From the NCBI GenBank assembly GCA_030831945.1, contig JAURKC010000014.1, forward strand, positions 62,001-126,000: a DNA stretch of 64,000 nt. The letters are read 5' to 3'. This DNA comes from Ferruginibacter sp. Its GTDB lineage: Bacteria > Bacteroidota > Bacteroidia > Chitinophagales > Chitinophagaceae. A model generated the notes under the pieces. It was not told the DNA's origin, made no database searches, and was given only the letters and a program-made list of their open reading frames with translations. Numbering within the stretch: the stretch's first letter is position 1; the number at the start of each line of letters is the position of its first letter. Shown here piece after piece: positions 16,506 through 25,597 of the stretch. Both the position numbers and the translations under genes were made by a program.

Positions 16506-16919
16506 TTATTTTTTAGCGGCTTTTAATTTATCAAAGTCTTGAGCACTTAATACATCTCCAGTAAGAGTAATGCTTTTAACCTCATCAATTCCAGCAAATT
16601 TAACAGTCAAATGTTTATCAAAATGACCAGGACTAGCTGCATTGTAAGTTGCATTGATAGTACCATTTTTTCCAGCTGCAATAGGCGCTTTGGTATAATC
16701 TGAAATAGTACATCCACAAGTCGGATTAGCTTGTTCAATAATTAAAGGTTGATTACTAATATTGGTAAGCGTAAAAGTTCCTTTAGTAGGTACGCCTTGT
16801 TTAATATTTCCTAGGTTAATCGTTTCAGCAGCAAATTTTGCTACATCAGCCACTTTTTTTTGAGCAAATGAACTAGCTGTCATGGTGAAAAACAAAGAAG
16901 CTAAAAAGATTTTTTTCAT
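16506..16919 (-). CDS. DUF1573 domain-containing secreted protein
   Basis: The first 20 residues (MKKIFLASLFFTMTASSFAQ) are a signal peptide. The mature part is an immunoglobulin-like DUF1573 (HYDIN/ASH-like) domain, shown by the motif LIIEQANPTCGCTISDYTKAPIAAGKNG with the conserved CGC. Proteins of this family are abundant periplasmic or surface proteins in Bacteroidota; function unknown. Length 137 aa is usual. The next gene upstream on the same strand (a DUF1566-like secreted protein) ends 71 bp away from its start; they may be a unit but the gap has no clear signal. Confidence 0.92.
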   Translation of the reverse strand: MKKIFLASLFFTMTASSFAQKKVADVAKFAAETINLGNIKQGVPTKGTFTLTNISNQPLIIEQANPTCGCTISDYTKAPIAAGKNGTINATYNAASPGHFDKHLTVKFAGIDEVKSITLTGDVLSAQDFDKLKAAKK

Positions 16920-16990
16920 TATTATTTATTTTTTGATGATGGTTAGTTTTAGATAAATTTTAGGCTATAGATCTTGATTTAACTAGCATA

Positions 16991-17404
16991 TTACAGTGCA
17001 TTTCTTACAGCCCTTACATAGCATTTGTTGGTCTTGTCATCAGTAAGACGGCTTCCATAACTGAAATATTGCATCCAAGCAACACGTATTGCAGGAATTG
17101 CCTCTGTGGAGCTCCAGTATGCAACTGTAGTAAATCCACCAATTTCATTTCTATTAATGTACATTGAATTTAATTCATCTTTGGATGGCAATCTCCAACC
17201 TTCTCCCAATGCTTCACAAGCTTTTTTAGCTTCGGCCCAATTCATTTGATTAGGGAAGTCTTTTTCGGCTACTTGTAATGTATATTGAATAGGAATTGGT
17301 TTGAGTTTACCAATAATATTCGTTTGAGCATTTGCTCTGTTGAAAGAGCTAAACAGTAATATTGCCGAAAACAAAAAGGTAATTGGAATAATTTGTTTTT
17401 TCAT
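16991..17404 (-). CDS. Small secreted DUF1566-like (Lcl C-terminal type) protein
   Basis: A 137-residue exported protein: signal peptide at about residues 1-26 (ending near NRANAQ), then one C-type-lectin-like DUF1566/Lcl domain. The domain's hallmarks are NWAEAKKACEALGEGWRLPSKDELN, YWSSTE and the closing CYVRAVRN. Family members are surface or periplasmic and of unknown ligand. Found upstream of the DUF1573 gene on the same strand. I do not recognise a more specific function. Confidence 0.82.
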   Translation of the reverse strand: MKKQIIPITFLFSAILLFSSFNRANAQTNIIGKLKPIPIQYTLQVAEKDFPNQMNWAEAKKACEALGEGWRLPSKDELNSMYINRNEIGGFTTVAYWSSTEAIPAIRVAWMQYFSYGSRLTDDKTNKCYVRAVRNAL

Positions 17405-17690
17405 GGTGTTTTGATTTATTTTGGACTACTAATGTACTACAATAATGTAATTTAGCGTATATTTTAAGAATTAATTTAGTATTTATACGTTTTTTTTATA
17501 ATACAATAATTCATATTATTAACTAAAAGTATTGATATAAGTCCATATTACCCATTTTATCGAAAAAATTCTCTTTACAACCCTAAAAGGACTCAAAACA
17601 AATTTATTAAAAATCAATAAATTCCTAACAAATTGTTTTTTGATTATCAAATTTTTAACAATCCTCACAAGTATAATTTACATTTGTTAA
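17405..17690. other. AT-rich divergent intergenic region
   Basis: A 286-bp stretch between the DUF1566-like gene (minus) and the E1 dehydrogenase gene (plus). It is very AT-rich with short A and T tracts and no reading frame, tRNA or strong hairpin. The only element I can support is the -7 box next to the E1 start. Confidence 0.6.
17679..17686 (+). promoter_or_regulatory. Candidate -7 box at the E1 dehydrogenase start
   Basis: TACATTTG matches TAnnTTTG and ends 4 bp before the ATG at 17691. Transcription starting at the usual distance would give a leaderless or nearly leaderless mRNA. Confidence 0.45.
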
Positions 17691-20087
17691 ATGGATACAG
17701 TAAATTCCAATGACACCTCATTGCTGGAGAATTTAAGTTTTGATAATTTTCGCAATGAGGTATTAAATGATTACCGGGTAGCTTGCGAAAGTAGAGAGAC
17801 CAGTTTACTGGGGCGAAAAGAGGTTTTAACTGGTAAAGCTAAATTTGGAATATTTGGTGATGGCAAGGAAGTAGCTCAGGTGGCGGTTGCCAAATTTTTT
17901 AAACCGGGCGACTTTAGGGCGGGATATTATCGTGACCAGACCTTTATGTTTGCTGCTGGCGTTGCCACGGTAGAACAATATTTTTCTCAATTATTTTCTG
18001 ATCCCAATATTGCGCATGACCCCTTTAGTGCAGGTCGGCAGATGAATGCTCATTTTTCTACTAAAACGGTCGATGAAAATGGAGATTGGCTTGACCTAGT
18101 GAATATAAAAAACAGTAGTAGTGATATGGCACCTACTGCAGGACAAGTGCCCAGAGCATTGGGATTGGCAATGGCGTCAAAGCTTTTTCGTAACTCTCCC
18201 GTTTACAGTAAACATACTCATTTGAGTGATAATGGAAATGAAATTTGTTTTTGTACAATCGGAGATGCTTCAACTTCAGAAGGGCATTTTTGGGAAGGAG
18301 TGAATGCAGCTGGAGTGCTACAAATTCCTTTGGCTGTTTTTATTTGGGATGATGGATATGGCATTTCAGTTCCAAAAGAAATTCAAACTACTAAAGGTTC
18401 TATATCCACTGCTATCCGCGGAATGGAAAAAATGGAAGGTACCAATGGAGTTGATATTTACAATTTAAAAGGTTGGGATTACGCCGGTATGTGTGAAGTG
18501 CTTGAACCAGCTATTCAAAAAATAAGAGATACGCATACTCCTGCAATTTTTCATATTGAAGAGATTACTCAACCTCAAGGTCACTCCACTTCTGGAAGCC
18601 ATGAAAGATATAAAAGCGCCGAACGCTTAGCATGGGAAAAACAATGGGATTGTAACCTGCAAATGAGGACTTGGATTGTAGAAAATTCATTGGCAGACGA
18701 GGAAGAACTGTTAGAAATAGAGCTGACTGCTAAGCAGATGGTTAAAGAAAGTAAACAGAATGCTTGGGATAAATATTTACTTCCTCTTAAGCAACAAGTA
18801 CAAGCAGGTATTAAATTAATGAAGGACTTAGCTACTAACTTACCTTCAGAAAATGCGCCTATTATTCTTAAAATGGCGGAAGATTTAGAGGCTAGTAAAG
18901 AGCCCCTTCGTCGTGATTTAATGAAATGTTTAGCTACCTGTTTGGATATTGCAGGAAGAAATAATGCCGCTACGGAACTAAGCAATTATTATGATGAATT
19001 GGCTACAAAAAATGCTAGTTTATATAATACACTGCTTTATAATGAGGGACCAAAGTCTGCCTTGAAGGTGAAAGAAATTAAACCGGAGTTTGACGAGGAG
19101 GCTAAAATGGTCAATGGTTATGAAGTGCTTAATAAATACTTTGATCAGTTATTTGAAAGCAATGATAAGGTAACTGCTTTTGGCGAAGATGTTGGTTTGA
19201 TAGGAGATGTTAATCAAGGGTTTAGTGGACTTCAAGAAAAGCATGGTAAACTGCGCATTTTTGATACAGGTATTCGTGAGTTATCTATCATGGGACAAGG
19301 AATTGGCTTAGCATTGCGAGGATTAAGGCCTATTGCTGAAATTCAATATCTTGACTACATGTTGTATGGTCTTCAGACTTTAAGTGATGATTGCGCTACT
19401 ACTCATTATCGTACAGCAGGTGGACAAAGTTGTCCCCTCATCGTTCGTACAAGAGGGCATCGTTTAGAAGGTATCTGGCATAGCGGCTCACCAATGGGAA
19501 TGATTATTAATTCGTTGAGAGGAATGTACATCTGTGTGCCTCGCAACATGGTGCAAGCTGCAGGAATGTACAATACTCTTCTTCAATCCAATGACCCTGC
19601 GTTGATGATTGAATGTTTGAATGGTTATCGTTTGAAAGAAAAGTTACCGACTAATTTATTGACTTATACCGTACCGCTTGGAGTGCCAGAAATTGTTAAA
19701 GAAGGTAGAGATATTTCCATCGTTAGCTATGGCGCTACTTTGAGAATAGTTATGGAGGCCGCGGAAACTTTACAAAAAATGCAAATCAGTTGTGAAGTGA
19801 TTGATGTGCAAACTTTATTGCCTTTCGATAGTAATCATCAAATTGTATTGTCGTTAAAGAAAACTAACCGAATTCTTTTTGTAGATGAAGATGTGCCAGG
19901 TGGTGCAGCTGCCTTTATGTTTAATAAAGTGATGGAAGAACAAGGTGGATACAAGTACTTAGACATTTCTCCTAGAACCCTTACGGCTAAGGCTCATAGA
20001 CCTTCTTACTCTAGCGATGGAGATTATTTCAGCAAGCCTAATACCGAAGATGTAGTAAGAGTAGTGAAGGAAATGATGGCTGAATAA
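17691..20087 (+). CDS. 2-Oxoacid dehydrogenase E1, fused alpha and beta subunits
   Basis: A thiamine-diphosphate E1 enzyme that decarboxylates a 2-oxoacid (branched-chain oxoacid or pyruvate) for an E2 lipoyl partner. The alpha part (about residues 1-400) has the ThDP motif GDASTSEGHFWEG...WDDGYGIS; the beta part (about 470-798) has FGEDVGLIGDVNQG, IRELSIMGQGIGLALRGLRPIAEIQY and the C-terminal transketolase domain. Most organisms encode alpha and beta separately; the single 798-aa chain is a form known in Bacteroidota. In the ThDP motif the usual GDG...NN reads GDA...DD. E2 and E3 are not in the window. Substrate is uncertain, so no symbol is given. Confidence 0.92.
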   Translation: MDTVNSNDTSLLENLSFDNFRNEVLNDYRVACESRETSLLGRKEVLTGKAKFGIFGDGKEVAQVAVAKFFKPGDFRAGYYRDQTFMFAAGVATVEQYFSQLFSDPNIAHDPFSAGRQMNAHFSTKTVDENGDWLDLVNIKNSSSDMAPTAGQVPRALGLAMASKLFRNSPVYSKHTHLSDNGNEICFCTIGDASTSEGHFWEGVNAAGVLQIPLAVFIWDDGYGISVPKEIQTTKGSISTAIRGMEKMEGTNGVDIYNLKGWDYAGMCEVLEPAIQKIRDTHTPAIFHIEEITQPQGHSTSGSHERYKSAERLAWEKQWDCNLQMRTWIVENSLADEEELLEIELTAKQMVKESKQNAWDKYLLPLKQQVQAGIKLMKDLATNLPSENAPIILKMAEDLEASKEPLRRDLMKCLATCLDIAGRNNAATELSNYYDELATKNASLYNTLLYNEGPKSALKVKEIKPEFDEEAKMVNGYEVLNKYFDQLFESNDKVTAFGEDVGLIGDVNQGFSGLQEKHGKLRIFDTGIRELSIMGQGIGLALRGLRPIAEIQYLDYMLYGLQTLSDDCATTHYRTAGGQSCPLIVRTRGHRLEGIWHSGSPMGMIINSLRGMYICVPRNMVQAAGMYNTLLQSNDPALMIECLNGYRLKEKLPTNLLTYTVPLGVPEIVKEGRDISIVSYGATLRIVMEAAETLQKMQISCEVIDVQTLLPFDSNHQIVLSLKKTNRILFVDEDVPGGAAAFMFNKVMEEQGGYKYLDISPRTLTAKAHRPSYSSDGDYFSKPNTEDVVRVVKEMMAE

Positions 20088-20210
20088 AAATAAATCTTAC
20101 AACTGAATACCTGATTTTTTGGGAAAGCGAATTGAAATGCTTTATTTAATTTTCATCAGTAGTAATTTATTTTAATTCAACTACTGTAAGTTTTTTTTCA
20201 TATTTATTTT

Positions 20211-20999
20211 ATGCAAAAGTTAACTCTCTATCAAGTAGATGCATTCACTAACCGAGTTTTTGGGGGAAATCCTGCGGCAGTGATCCCTTTAGAAAACTGG
20301 TTAGATGATCGATTGATGCAATCGATAGCGGAAGAAAATAATTTATCGGAAACCGTTTTTTTTGTGCCTAAGGAAAATGGATATCATATCAGATGGTTTA
20401 CTCCTGAATTTGAAATTGATTTATGTGGTCACGCTACCTTGGCAAGTGCATTTGTGCTATATGAATTTTTAGGGTATTCAAAAAACGAATTAGTTTTTTA
20501 TTCGAAAAGTGGTGAATTATTAATCACTCGAAAAGGTAATCAATTTCAACTCAATTTTCCTTCTCGAATGCCAGAGAGAGTGACTGAATATCCTGAGCAA
20601 CTTTTATTGGGACTAGGAATAAAGGAACCCTTGGGTGTTTATAAAAGCCGGGATTATGTGGTGGAAGTTGCTACCGAAAAAGAAGTGATGAATTTGAAAA
20701 TCGATTTGTCTTTTATTAATCAAATTGATGTAGTAGGAATTATTGTAACTGCTCCAGGCAAAGATTGTGATTTTGTTTCTAGATTCCTTATGCCCAATTG
20801 CACTATAGTTGAAGATCCTGTTACTGGATCGGCTCATTCAACCCTTATTCCATTTTGGGCTGAAAAATTAGGCAAGGATTCTTTGCATGCAAAACAGCTC
20901 TCCAAAAGAGGCGGTGAGTTATGGTGTCAAAACGCAGGCGACAGGGTACTCATGAGCGGTAACTGTGTGTTTTTTATGAAAGGCGAAATCCAAGTATAA
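20211..20999 (+). CDS. PhzF family isomerase-like protein
   Basis: A 262-residue protein with the two-lobed diaminopimelate-epimerase fold of the PhzF family. Visible hallmarks are YQVDAFTNRVFGGNPAAVIPL at the start, NLSETVFF with the catalytic Glu, RWFTPEFEIDLCGHATLASA, and EDPVTGSAHS near residue 203. True phenazine genes are absent, so it is a generic PhzF/YddE-like isomerase with unknown substrate. Monocistronic; converges with yebC, with only 19 bp between stops. Confidence 0.93.
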   Translation: MQKLTLYQVDAFTNRVFGGNPAAVIPLENWLDDRLMQSIAEENNLSETVFFVPKENGYHIRWFTPEFEIDLCGHATLASAFVLYEFLGYSKNELVFYSKSGELLITRKGNQFQLNFPSRMPERVTEYPEQLLLGLGIKEPLGVYKSRDYVVEVATEKEVMNLKIDLSFINQIDVVGIIVTAPGKDCDFVSRFLMPNCTIVEDPVTGSAHSTLIPFWAEKLGKDSLHAKQLSKRGGELWCQNAGDRVLMSGNCVFFMKGEIQV

Positions 21000-21018
21000 G
21001 AATAGATTTCCCATCCTT

Positions 21019-21729
21019 CTATTTCATATTGTGATACACTTTCTGAACGTCTTCGTCTTGCTCTAGTTTATCAATCAATTTAAATACGTCTTGAGCAGAT
21101 TCTTCATCTAACTCGGTGGTATTCGTTGGAATTCGAGTAAGTTCTGCAGAGATTACTTCAATCTTTCTTTCTTCTAGAGCTTTTGCCATATGACCAAATT
21201 CTGTAAAAGTTGCCCTGATAATAATATTTCCTTCACTGTCCTCACCTATTTCTTCAAGGCCAAAGTCGATCAACTCTAATTCTAACTCTTCAATATTTAG
21301 CCCGGAATTTTTAACCTTAAATTCTCCCAATCTGTTAAAAGTAAATGCCACACTACCACTCGTACCTAAACTACCACCGCTTTTTGTGAAATGCATTCTC
21401 ACATTTGCAACCGTTCTAGTTGCATTGTCTGTGGCAGTTTCTACTAACAATGCTACTCCATGGGGTGCATATCCTTCGTAAGTAATTTCTTCATAATTGC
21501 TAGTGTCTTTACCCATCGCCCTTTTAATAGCTGCTTCCACACGATCCTTAGGCATACCACAAGCCTTTGCATTGATATAACACCTTCTAAGCGCAGGATT
21601 GTTATCTGGTTCTGGACCACCATTTTTTACCGCAATAACAATTTCTTTTCCAATTCGGGTAAAATTTTTAGCCATTTTATCCCAACGGGCAAACATGGAA
21701 CTTTTTCTAACTTCAAATATCCTTCCCAT
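21019..21729 (-). CDS. YebC/PmpR family protein (probable transcriptional or translational regulator)
   Basis: The N-terminus [30 protein letters not shown] and the segment [28 protein letters not shown] are diagnostic of the TACO1/YebC family. Members bind DNA as regulators or act on ribosomes stalled at proline stretches; which role applies here is not visible. The 236-aa length and acidic C-terminal domain are normal. The opening differs slightly from the MAGHSKW of the larger YebC group and fits the shorter Bacteroidota branch. A minus-strand -7 box lies 87 bp upstream. Confidence 0.93.
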   Translation of the reverse strand: MGRIFEVRKSSMFARWDKMAKNFTRIGKEIVIAVKNGGPEPDNNPALRRCYINAKACGMPKDRVEAAIKRAMGKDTSNYEEITYEGYAPHGVALLVETATDNATRTVANVRMHFTKSGGSLGTSGSVAFTFNRLGEFKVKNSGLNIEELELELIDFGLEEIGEDSEGNIIIRATFTEFGHMAKALEERKIEVISAELTRIPTNTTELDEESAQDVFKLIDKLEQDEDVQKVYHNMK

Positions 21730-21815
21730 AAATTAAATTGAGGTTGATTGATTTGCTACTGGCTTAAATGATAAATCAAAACCTTCTTGCGATGTTATTT
21801 TAACCATTAGCAATG

Positions 21816-21823
21816 CAAATTTA
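21816..21823 (-). promoter_or_regulatory. Candidate -7 box for yebC-family gene
   Basis: On the minus strand TAAATTTG followed by C fits TAnnTTTG; it implies a leader of about 80 nt. No clear -33 element. Confidence 0.45.
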
Positions 21824-22006
21824 GGGAAAATCATTTTTTTGTAATCATTATGCGTTTTTATAATAAGGGCAGAGTTGATTTACTATGGAAAATTGCTTTT
21901 TGTTTATGACTTTTGGAAAAGCTGATTTTGAATCTTCTTTTCTGTCTATAATTTCAAAAAACAATTTTGGCGATTACCGCTACTTTATTTCCTAATTTTA
22001 TTATTC

Positions 22007-23737
22007 ATGAGCCAACCATTATTATCTGTCCAAAATTTATGCATTGATTTTAATACTGCAGATAAGGGAGTGACTGCTGTAAAAAATATTTCATTTACTG
22101 TAGCTGCAGGTGAAATGGTTGCTATTGTTGGAGAATCAGGTTCTGGAAAATCCGTTACTGCTTTATCGGTATTGAAATTATTGCCCACAAAAACTTCGGT
22201 AAAAGGCAAGCTGTTTTTTTTAAGCAAGGGTAAAGACAGCCTTGATCTGCTAGAAGCTACGGATAAAGTAATGACTAGTATTCGTGGCAAAGACATTGCA
22301 ATGATTTTTCAGGAACCAATGTCTAGCCTAAATCCTTTGTTGACTTGCGGGTATCAAATGATAGAAGCCATTCAATTGCATGAGCAAATTTCAAGCGTAG
22401 CGGCTAAAAAAAGAGCCATCGATTTATTTAAAAAAGTGAATTTGCCATTTCCTGAAACTATCATCAATCGTTATCCTCATCAGTTAAGTGGTGGACAAAA
22501 GCAGCGAGTGATGATTGCAATGGCTATTAGTTGTAATCCTTCTTTATTAATTGCAGATGAACCTACTACTGCATTGGATGTAACTGTGCAAAAAACTATT
22601 TTACAACTGATCAAAGAGTTGCAACTGCAAATGGGATTAGGAGTTATTTTTATAACGCATGATTTGTCGATGGTATCTGAAATTGCAGATAGCGTAATCG
22701 TAATGTACCAGGGAGAAATTGTAGAACAGGGAATTGCATCCGAAGTACTACAAAATCCCAAACATCCGTACACGAAGGCTTTGATGGCTTGTAGACCTTC
22801 CTTACACCCAAAAGGGGAGCGGCTTCCAGTGGTAAGTGATTTTTTAGTTCCTCAGAATAAAAACAATGAAAAACCGATATTACTTGATACTCAGTCTATA
22901 GGATTATATAATTCCACACCTGCTGAAATTGTTTTGCAAGTGGAGAATCTCACCATGCATTTCTTCGAAAAAAAGAGTTGGTTTAAAAAATCTGTTCCGA
23001 CAATCAAGGCGCTAGATGGGATAAATTTAACGATAAAAAAAGGAGAGATTGTTGGCTTGGTGGGAGAGAGTGGTTGTGGAAAAACAACGCTGGTTAAAGC
23101 TATCCTTCAATTGATAAAACCCAGTTCAGGTAAAATTATTTTAAATGGAATGAACTTGCCAGATTTATCGAAAATGGCTATGCGGTCTATTAGAAAAGAT
23201 TTGCAAATTGTTTTTCAGGATCCTTATGGCTCTTTAAATCCTCGGCTTACCATTGGAGCCGCAATTGAAGAGCCCTTGAAAGTACATGGTATTTTTAAAA
23301 ATCAGGAGCAAAGAAAAAACAGGGTGTTGGAATTGCTGGATAAAGTGAAATTGCAACCCGAACATTTTAATCGATATCCTCATGAGTTTAGTGGTGGACA
23401 GCGACAGCGGATTTGCATTGCTAGAGCTTTGGCATTGAACCCTTCTTTTTTAATATTTGATGAAAGTGTTAGCGCTTTAGATGTGAGTGTTCAGGCTCAG
23501 GTGCTTAATTTGCTGAACGACTTAAGGCTTGAATTTGGATTTACTGCTATTTTTATTTCCCATGATCTGTCGGTAGTTCGGTATATCAGTGACAGAATTT
23601 TGGTAATGGAAAAGGGTAAAATCATTGAAGCCGGTAATTCGGATGATATCTGGTTTTCACCCCAAAATGAGTATACTAAAAAGTTAATTTCCGCCATACC
23701 CGGCAATTTGGCCATTGGAAAGCCAAGTATTGAATAA
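22007..23737 (+). CDS. ABC transporter ATP-binding protein with two ATPase domains (peptide/nickel type)
   Basis: Two complete oligopeptide-type ABC ATPase domains in one chain of 576 aa, the layout of YejF/GsiA. Domain 1 has Walker A GESGSGKS, signature LSGGQKQR and Walker B LLIADEPTTALD; domain 2 (from about residue 305) has GESGCGKT, FSGGQRQR and LIFDESVSALD. The short tail after the first domain contains the oligopeptide-transporter motif HPYTKALMACRPSLHPKG. It would energise uptake of peptides through permeases and a binding protein that are not in the window, so the gene is orphaned from its partners here. The substrate is a family-level guess. Confidence 0.94.
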   Translation: MSQPLLSVQNLCIDFNTADKGVTAVKNISFTVAAGEMVAIVGESGSGKSVTALSVLKLLPTKTSVKGKLFFLSKGKDSLDLLEATDKVMTSIRGKDIAMIFQEPMSSLNPLLTCGYQMIEAIQLHEQISSVAAKKRAIDLFKKVNLPFPETIINRYPHQLSGGQKQRVMIAMAISCNPSLLIADEPTTALDVTVQKTILQLIKELQLQMGLGVIFITHDLSMVSEIADSVIVMYQGEIVEQGIASEVLQNPKHPYTKALMACRPSLHPKGERLPVVSDFLVPQNKNNEKPILLDTQSIGLYNSTPAEIVLQVENLTMHFFEKKSWFKKSVPTIKALDGINLTIKKGEIVGLVGESGCGKTTLVKAILQLIKPSSGKIILNGMNLPDLSKMAMRSIRKDLQIVFQDPYGSLNPRLTIGAAIEEPLKVHGIFKNQEQRKNRVLELLDKVKLQPEHFNRYPHEFSGGQRQRICIARALALNPSFLIFDESVSALDVSVQAQVLNLLNDLRLEFGFTAIFISHDLSVVRYISDRILVMEKGKIIEAGNSDDIWFSPQNEYTKKLISAIPGNLAIGKPSIE

Positions 23738-23807
23738 GTTCCTAGAAGTTGAAATGGCCTGTTTATTAAATGCCGTCCTTTTTTATTAAATCTGGCTAAA
23801 AATTACT

Positions 23808-23921
23808 AACTTCGCGCTCTTTAAAATCATGCCGTAACATGATAAGTGCCTTAATAGGCTACATATCTCTGTAATACTTACAGTACAAGGTCTGATTATC
23901 ACTTAAAAATTATTGATCAAT
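23808..23921 (+). promoter_or_regulatory. Leader region of queA
   Basis: TAACTTCG at 23808-23815 is a one-mismatch -7 box. The following leader contains three small hairpins: TCATG/CATGA, GCCT/AGGC and CTGTAA/TTACAG (near 23870-23885). I do not see the conserved core of a preQ1 riboswitch, so this is described only as a structured leader. Confidence 0.35.
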
Positions 23922-24971
23922 ATGAAATTAAGCCAATTTCGATTCGACCTTCCCCTTAATCTAATTGCTCAAAATCCCACTAAAAGAAGGGAAGATAGCC
24001 GAATGATGGTGGTGCATCGTAAAACTGGTGTGATTGAAGACCGTAATTTTCGTGATATTATCGAGTATTTCGATGATAAGGATGTGATGGTTGTAAATAA
24101 CACCAAAGTATTTCCAGCTAGAATGTATGGCCGTAAAGAAAAAACCGGTGCTAAAATTGAAGTGTTTTTGTTAAGAGAACTGAATAAACCCAATCGTTTG
24201 TGGGATGTAATTGTTGATCCAGCCCGTAAAATTCGTGTGGGTAATAAATTATATTTTGGTGAAAATGATGAGCTAGTTGCAGAGGTAATTGATAATACCA
24301 CCAGTCGTGGTCGTACGATTCGTTTTTTATGGGATGGTACTGAAGATGAGTTTAGAGTAATGCTTGATTTTATGGGTGAAACTCCGTTGCCGAAATATAT
24401 CAAGCGTAAGCCAGATGAAGAAGATAAGGAACGTTATCAAACAGTCTATGCAAAACATGAAGGTGCTGTAGCAGCGCCCACTGCAGGTTTGCATTATAGC
24501 AAGGAATTAATTAAAAGACTTGAAATTAAAGGTATTCGTTTTGCAGAAGTTACCCTTCACACAGGTTTGGGTACATTTAGGCCGATAGAAGTAGAAGATT
24601 TGAGTAAGCATAAAATGGATGCAGAATATTATGGCATTGATGATACCGCTTGTCAGATCGTTAATAAAGCAAGATCAGAAGGAAGAAGAATTTGTTCAGT
24701 AGGAACCACTACAATGCGTACAATGGAATCTTCTTTTACTGCACAAAAATTATTAAAGCCTTCTGAAGGTTGGACGAATATGTTTATTCATCCTCCTTAT
24801 AATTTCTCTATCGCAGATGCTTTAGTAACTAATTTTCATTTACCTAAAACCAGTTTATTGATTATGACCTGTGCTTTTGCAGGGTATGAATTGATGATGG
24901 AATCTTATAAAAAAGCAATTAAAGATAAATATCGCTTCTTCAGTTATGGAGATGCCATGTTGGTTATTTAG
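23922..24971 (+). CDS. queA: S-adenosylmethionine:tRNA ribosyltransferase-isomerase
   Basis: QueA transfers the ribosyl moiety of SAM to preQ1 in tRNA anticodons, making epoxyqueuosine. The chain opens [19 protein letters not shown], and has the conserved [27 protein letters not shown] and [11 protein letters not shown] blocks. I start at ATG 23922; the frame is open from TTG 23913 but the family begins at this Met. Length 349 aa is normal. Monocistronic, ended by a strong terminator. Other queuosine genes are not in the window. Confidence 0.97.
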   Translation: MKLSQFRFDLPLNLIAQNPTKRREDSRMMVVHRKTGVIEDRNFRDIIEYFDDKDVMVVNNTKVFPARMYGRKEKTGAKIEVFLLRELNKPNRLWDVIVDPARKIRVGNKLYFGENDELVAEVIDNTTSRGRTIRFLWDGTEDEFRVMLDFMGETPLPKYIKRKPDEEDKERYQTVYAKHEGAVAAPTAGLHYSKELIKRLEIKGIRFAEVTLHTGLGTFRPIEVEDLSKHKMDAEYYGIDDTACQIVNKARSEGRRICSVGTTTMRTMESSFTAQKLLKPSEGWTNMFIHPPYNFSIADALVTNFHLPKTSLLIMTCAFAGYELMMESYKKAIKDKYRFFSYGDAMLVI

Positions 24972-24990
24972 AAGCTAACCTAGTTTATAA

Positions 24991-25018
24991 ACTCCCCAAA
25001 TTTGGGGAGTTTTTTTTG
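24991..25018 (+). terminator. Intrinsic terminator after queA
   Basis: AACTCCCCAAA followed at once by TTTGGGGAGTT forms a perfect 22-nt palindrome, with T8 after it. A textbook terminator 20 bp downstream of the queA stop. Confidence 0.93.
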
Positions 25019-25130
25019 TGCCTTATGGTAAAGTTTCTCCATTGGAGACTTTCGGGAAATTTGTCTTTGAAATAATCTTAGGTCTTCAATTAAAATGAAT
25101 TTTAGTAACTTGATTTTTAAACTTAGTATT

Positions 25131-25595
25131 ATGACAAAGATTCAGCAACTGCTTTCTGCCTATGGAGAGAGTCATACCAATAGCACCAATAAAGCCATCC
25201 ATTGGATTTGCGTACCTACTATCTTTTTTTCGATTGTTGGATTTTTTTATGTGATAGAGCTACCTTATATAATTGCAGGTATTCAGCTAAACCTTGCCAT
25301 GGTAATGATGTTGGTTTTAGTTGTTTACTATTTTGTACTTAGTAAAACCCTTTGGATAGGGATGCTCTTTTTTGGAATGCTTTGTTTATGGATTTGTTAT
25401 TACTTTCAGACGAATGGATGGATACCTCTTTTGAAGTTTTGCTTGATACTCTTTGCTATTTCTTGGGTGGCTCAGTTTTATGGGCATAAGATTGAAGGCA
25501 AAAAACCGTCCTTTCTAAAAGATATACAGTTCTTGCTAATTGGTCCCGCTTGGCTGATGAGTTTTATTTATAAGAAAATAGGAATACCCTTATAA
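25131..25595 (+). CDS. Mpo1-like (DUF962) membrane protein
   Basis: A small integral membrane protein with four to five hydrophobic segments. The conserved N-terminal motif YGESHTNSTNKAIHWICVP (His residues of the metal site) and QFYGHKIEGKKPSF near the end identify the DUF962/Mpo1 family, whose yeast member is an iron-dependent dioxygenase acting on 2-hydroxy fatty acids. The bacterial role is unknown. The frame is open from ATG 25095, but MTKIQQLLSAYGESH at 25131 is the usual start. Converges with lysC, with 2 bp between stops. Confidence 0.85.
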   Translation: MTKIQQLLSAYGESHTNSTNKAIHWICVPTIFFSIVGFFYVIELPYIIAGIQLNLAMVMMLVLVVYYFVLSKTLWIGMLFFGMLCLWICYYFQTNGWIPLLKFCLILFAISWVAQFYGHKIEGKKPSFLKDIQFLLIGPAWLMSFIYKKIGIPL

Positions 25596-25597
25596 AT

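Noticed and set aside
20157..20198. Terminator-like CAGTAGT/ACTACTG stem with T8 between the E1 and PhzF genes
   Set aside because: The stem is only 7 bp, AT-rich, with a 16-nt loop; too weak to list as a feature.
20211..20999. Phenazine biosynthesis gene
   Set aside because: PhzF-family proteins are widespread isomerase-like enzymes; no other phenazine gene is nearby.
23820..23921. preQ1 riboswitch before queA
   Set aside because: The short C-rich loop and A-rich tail of known preQ1 classes could not be found; kept only as a structured leader.
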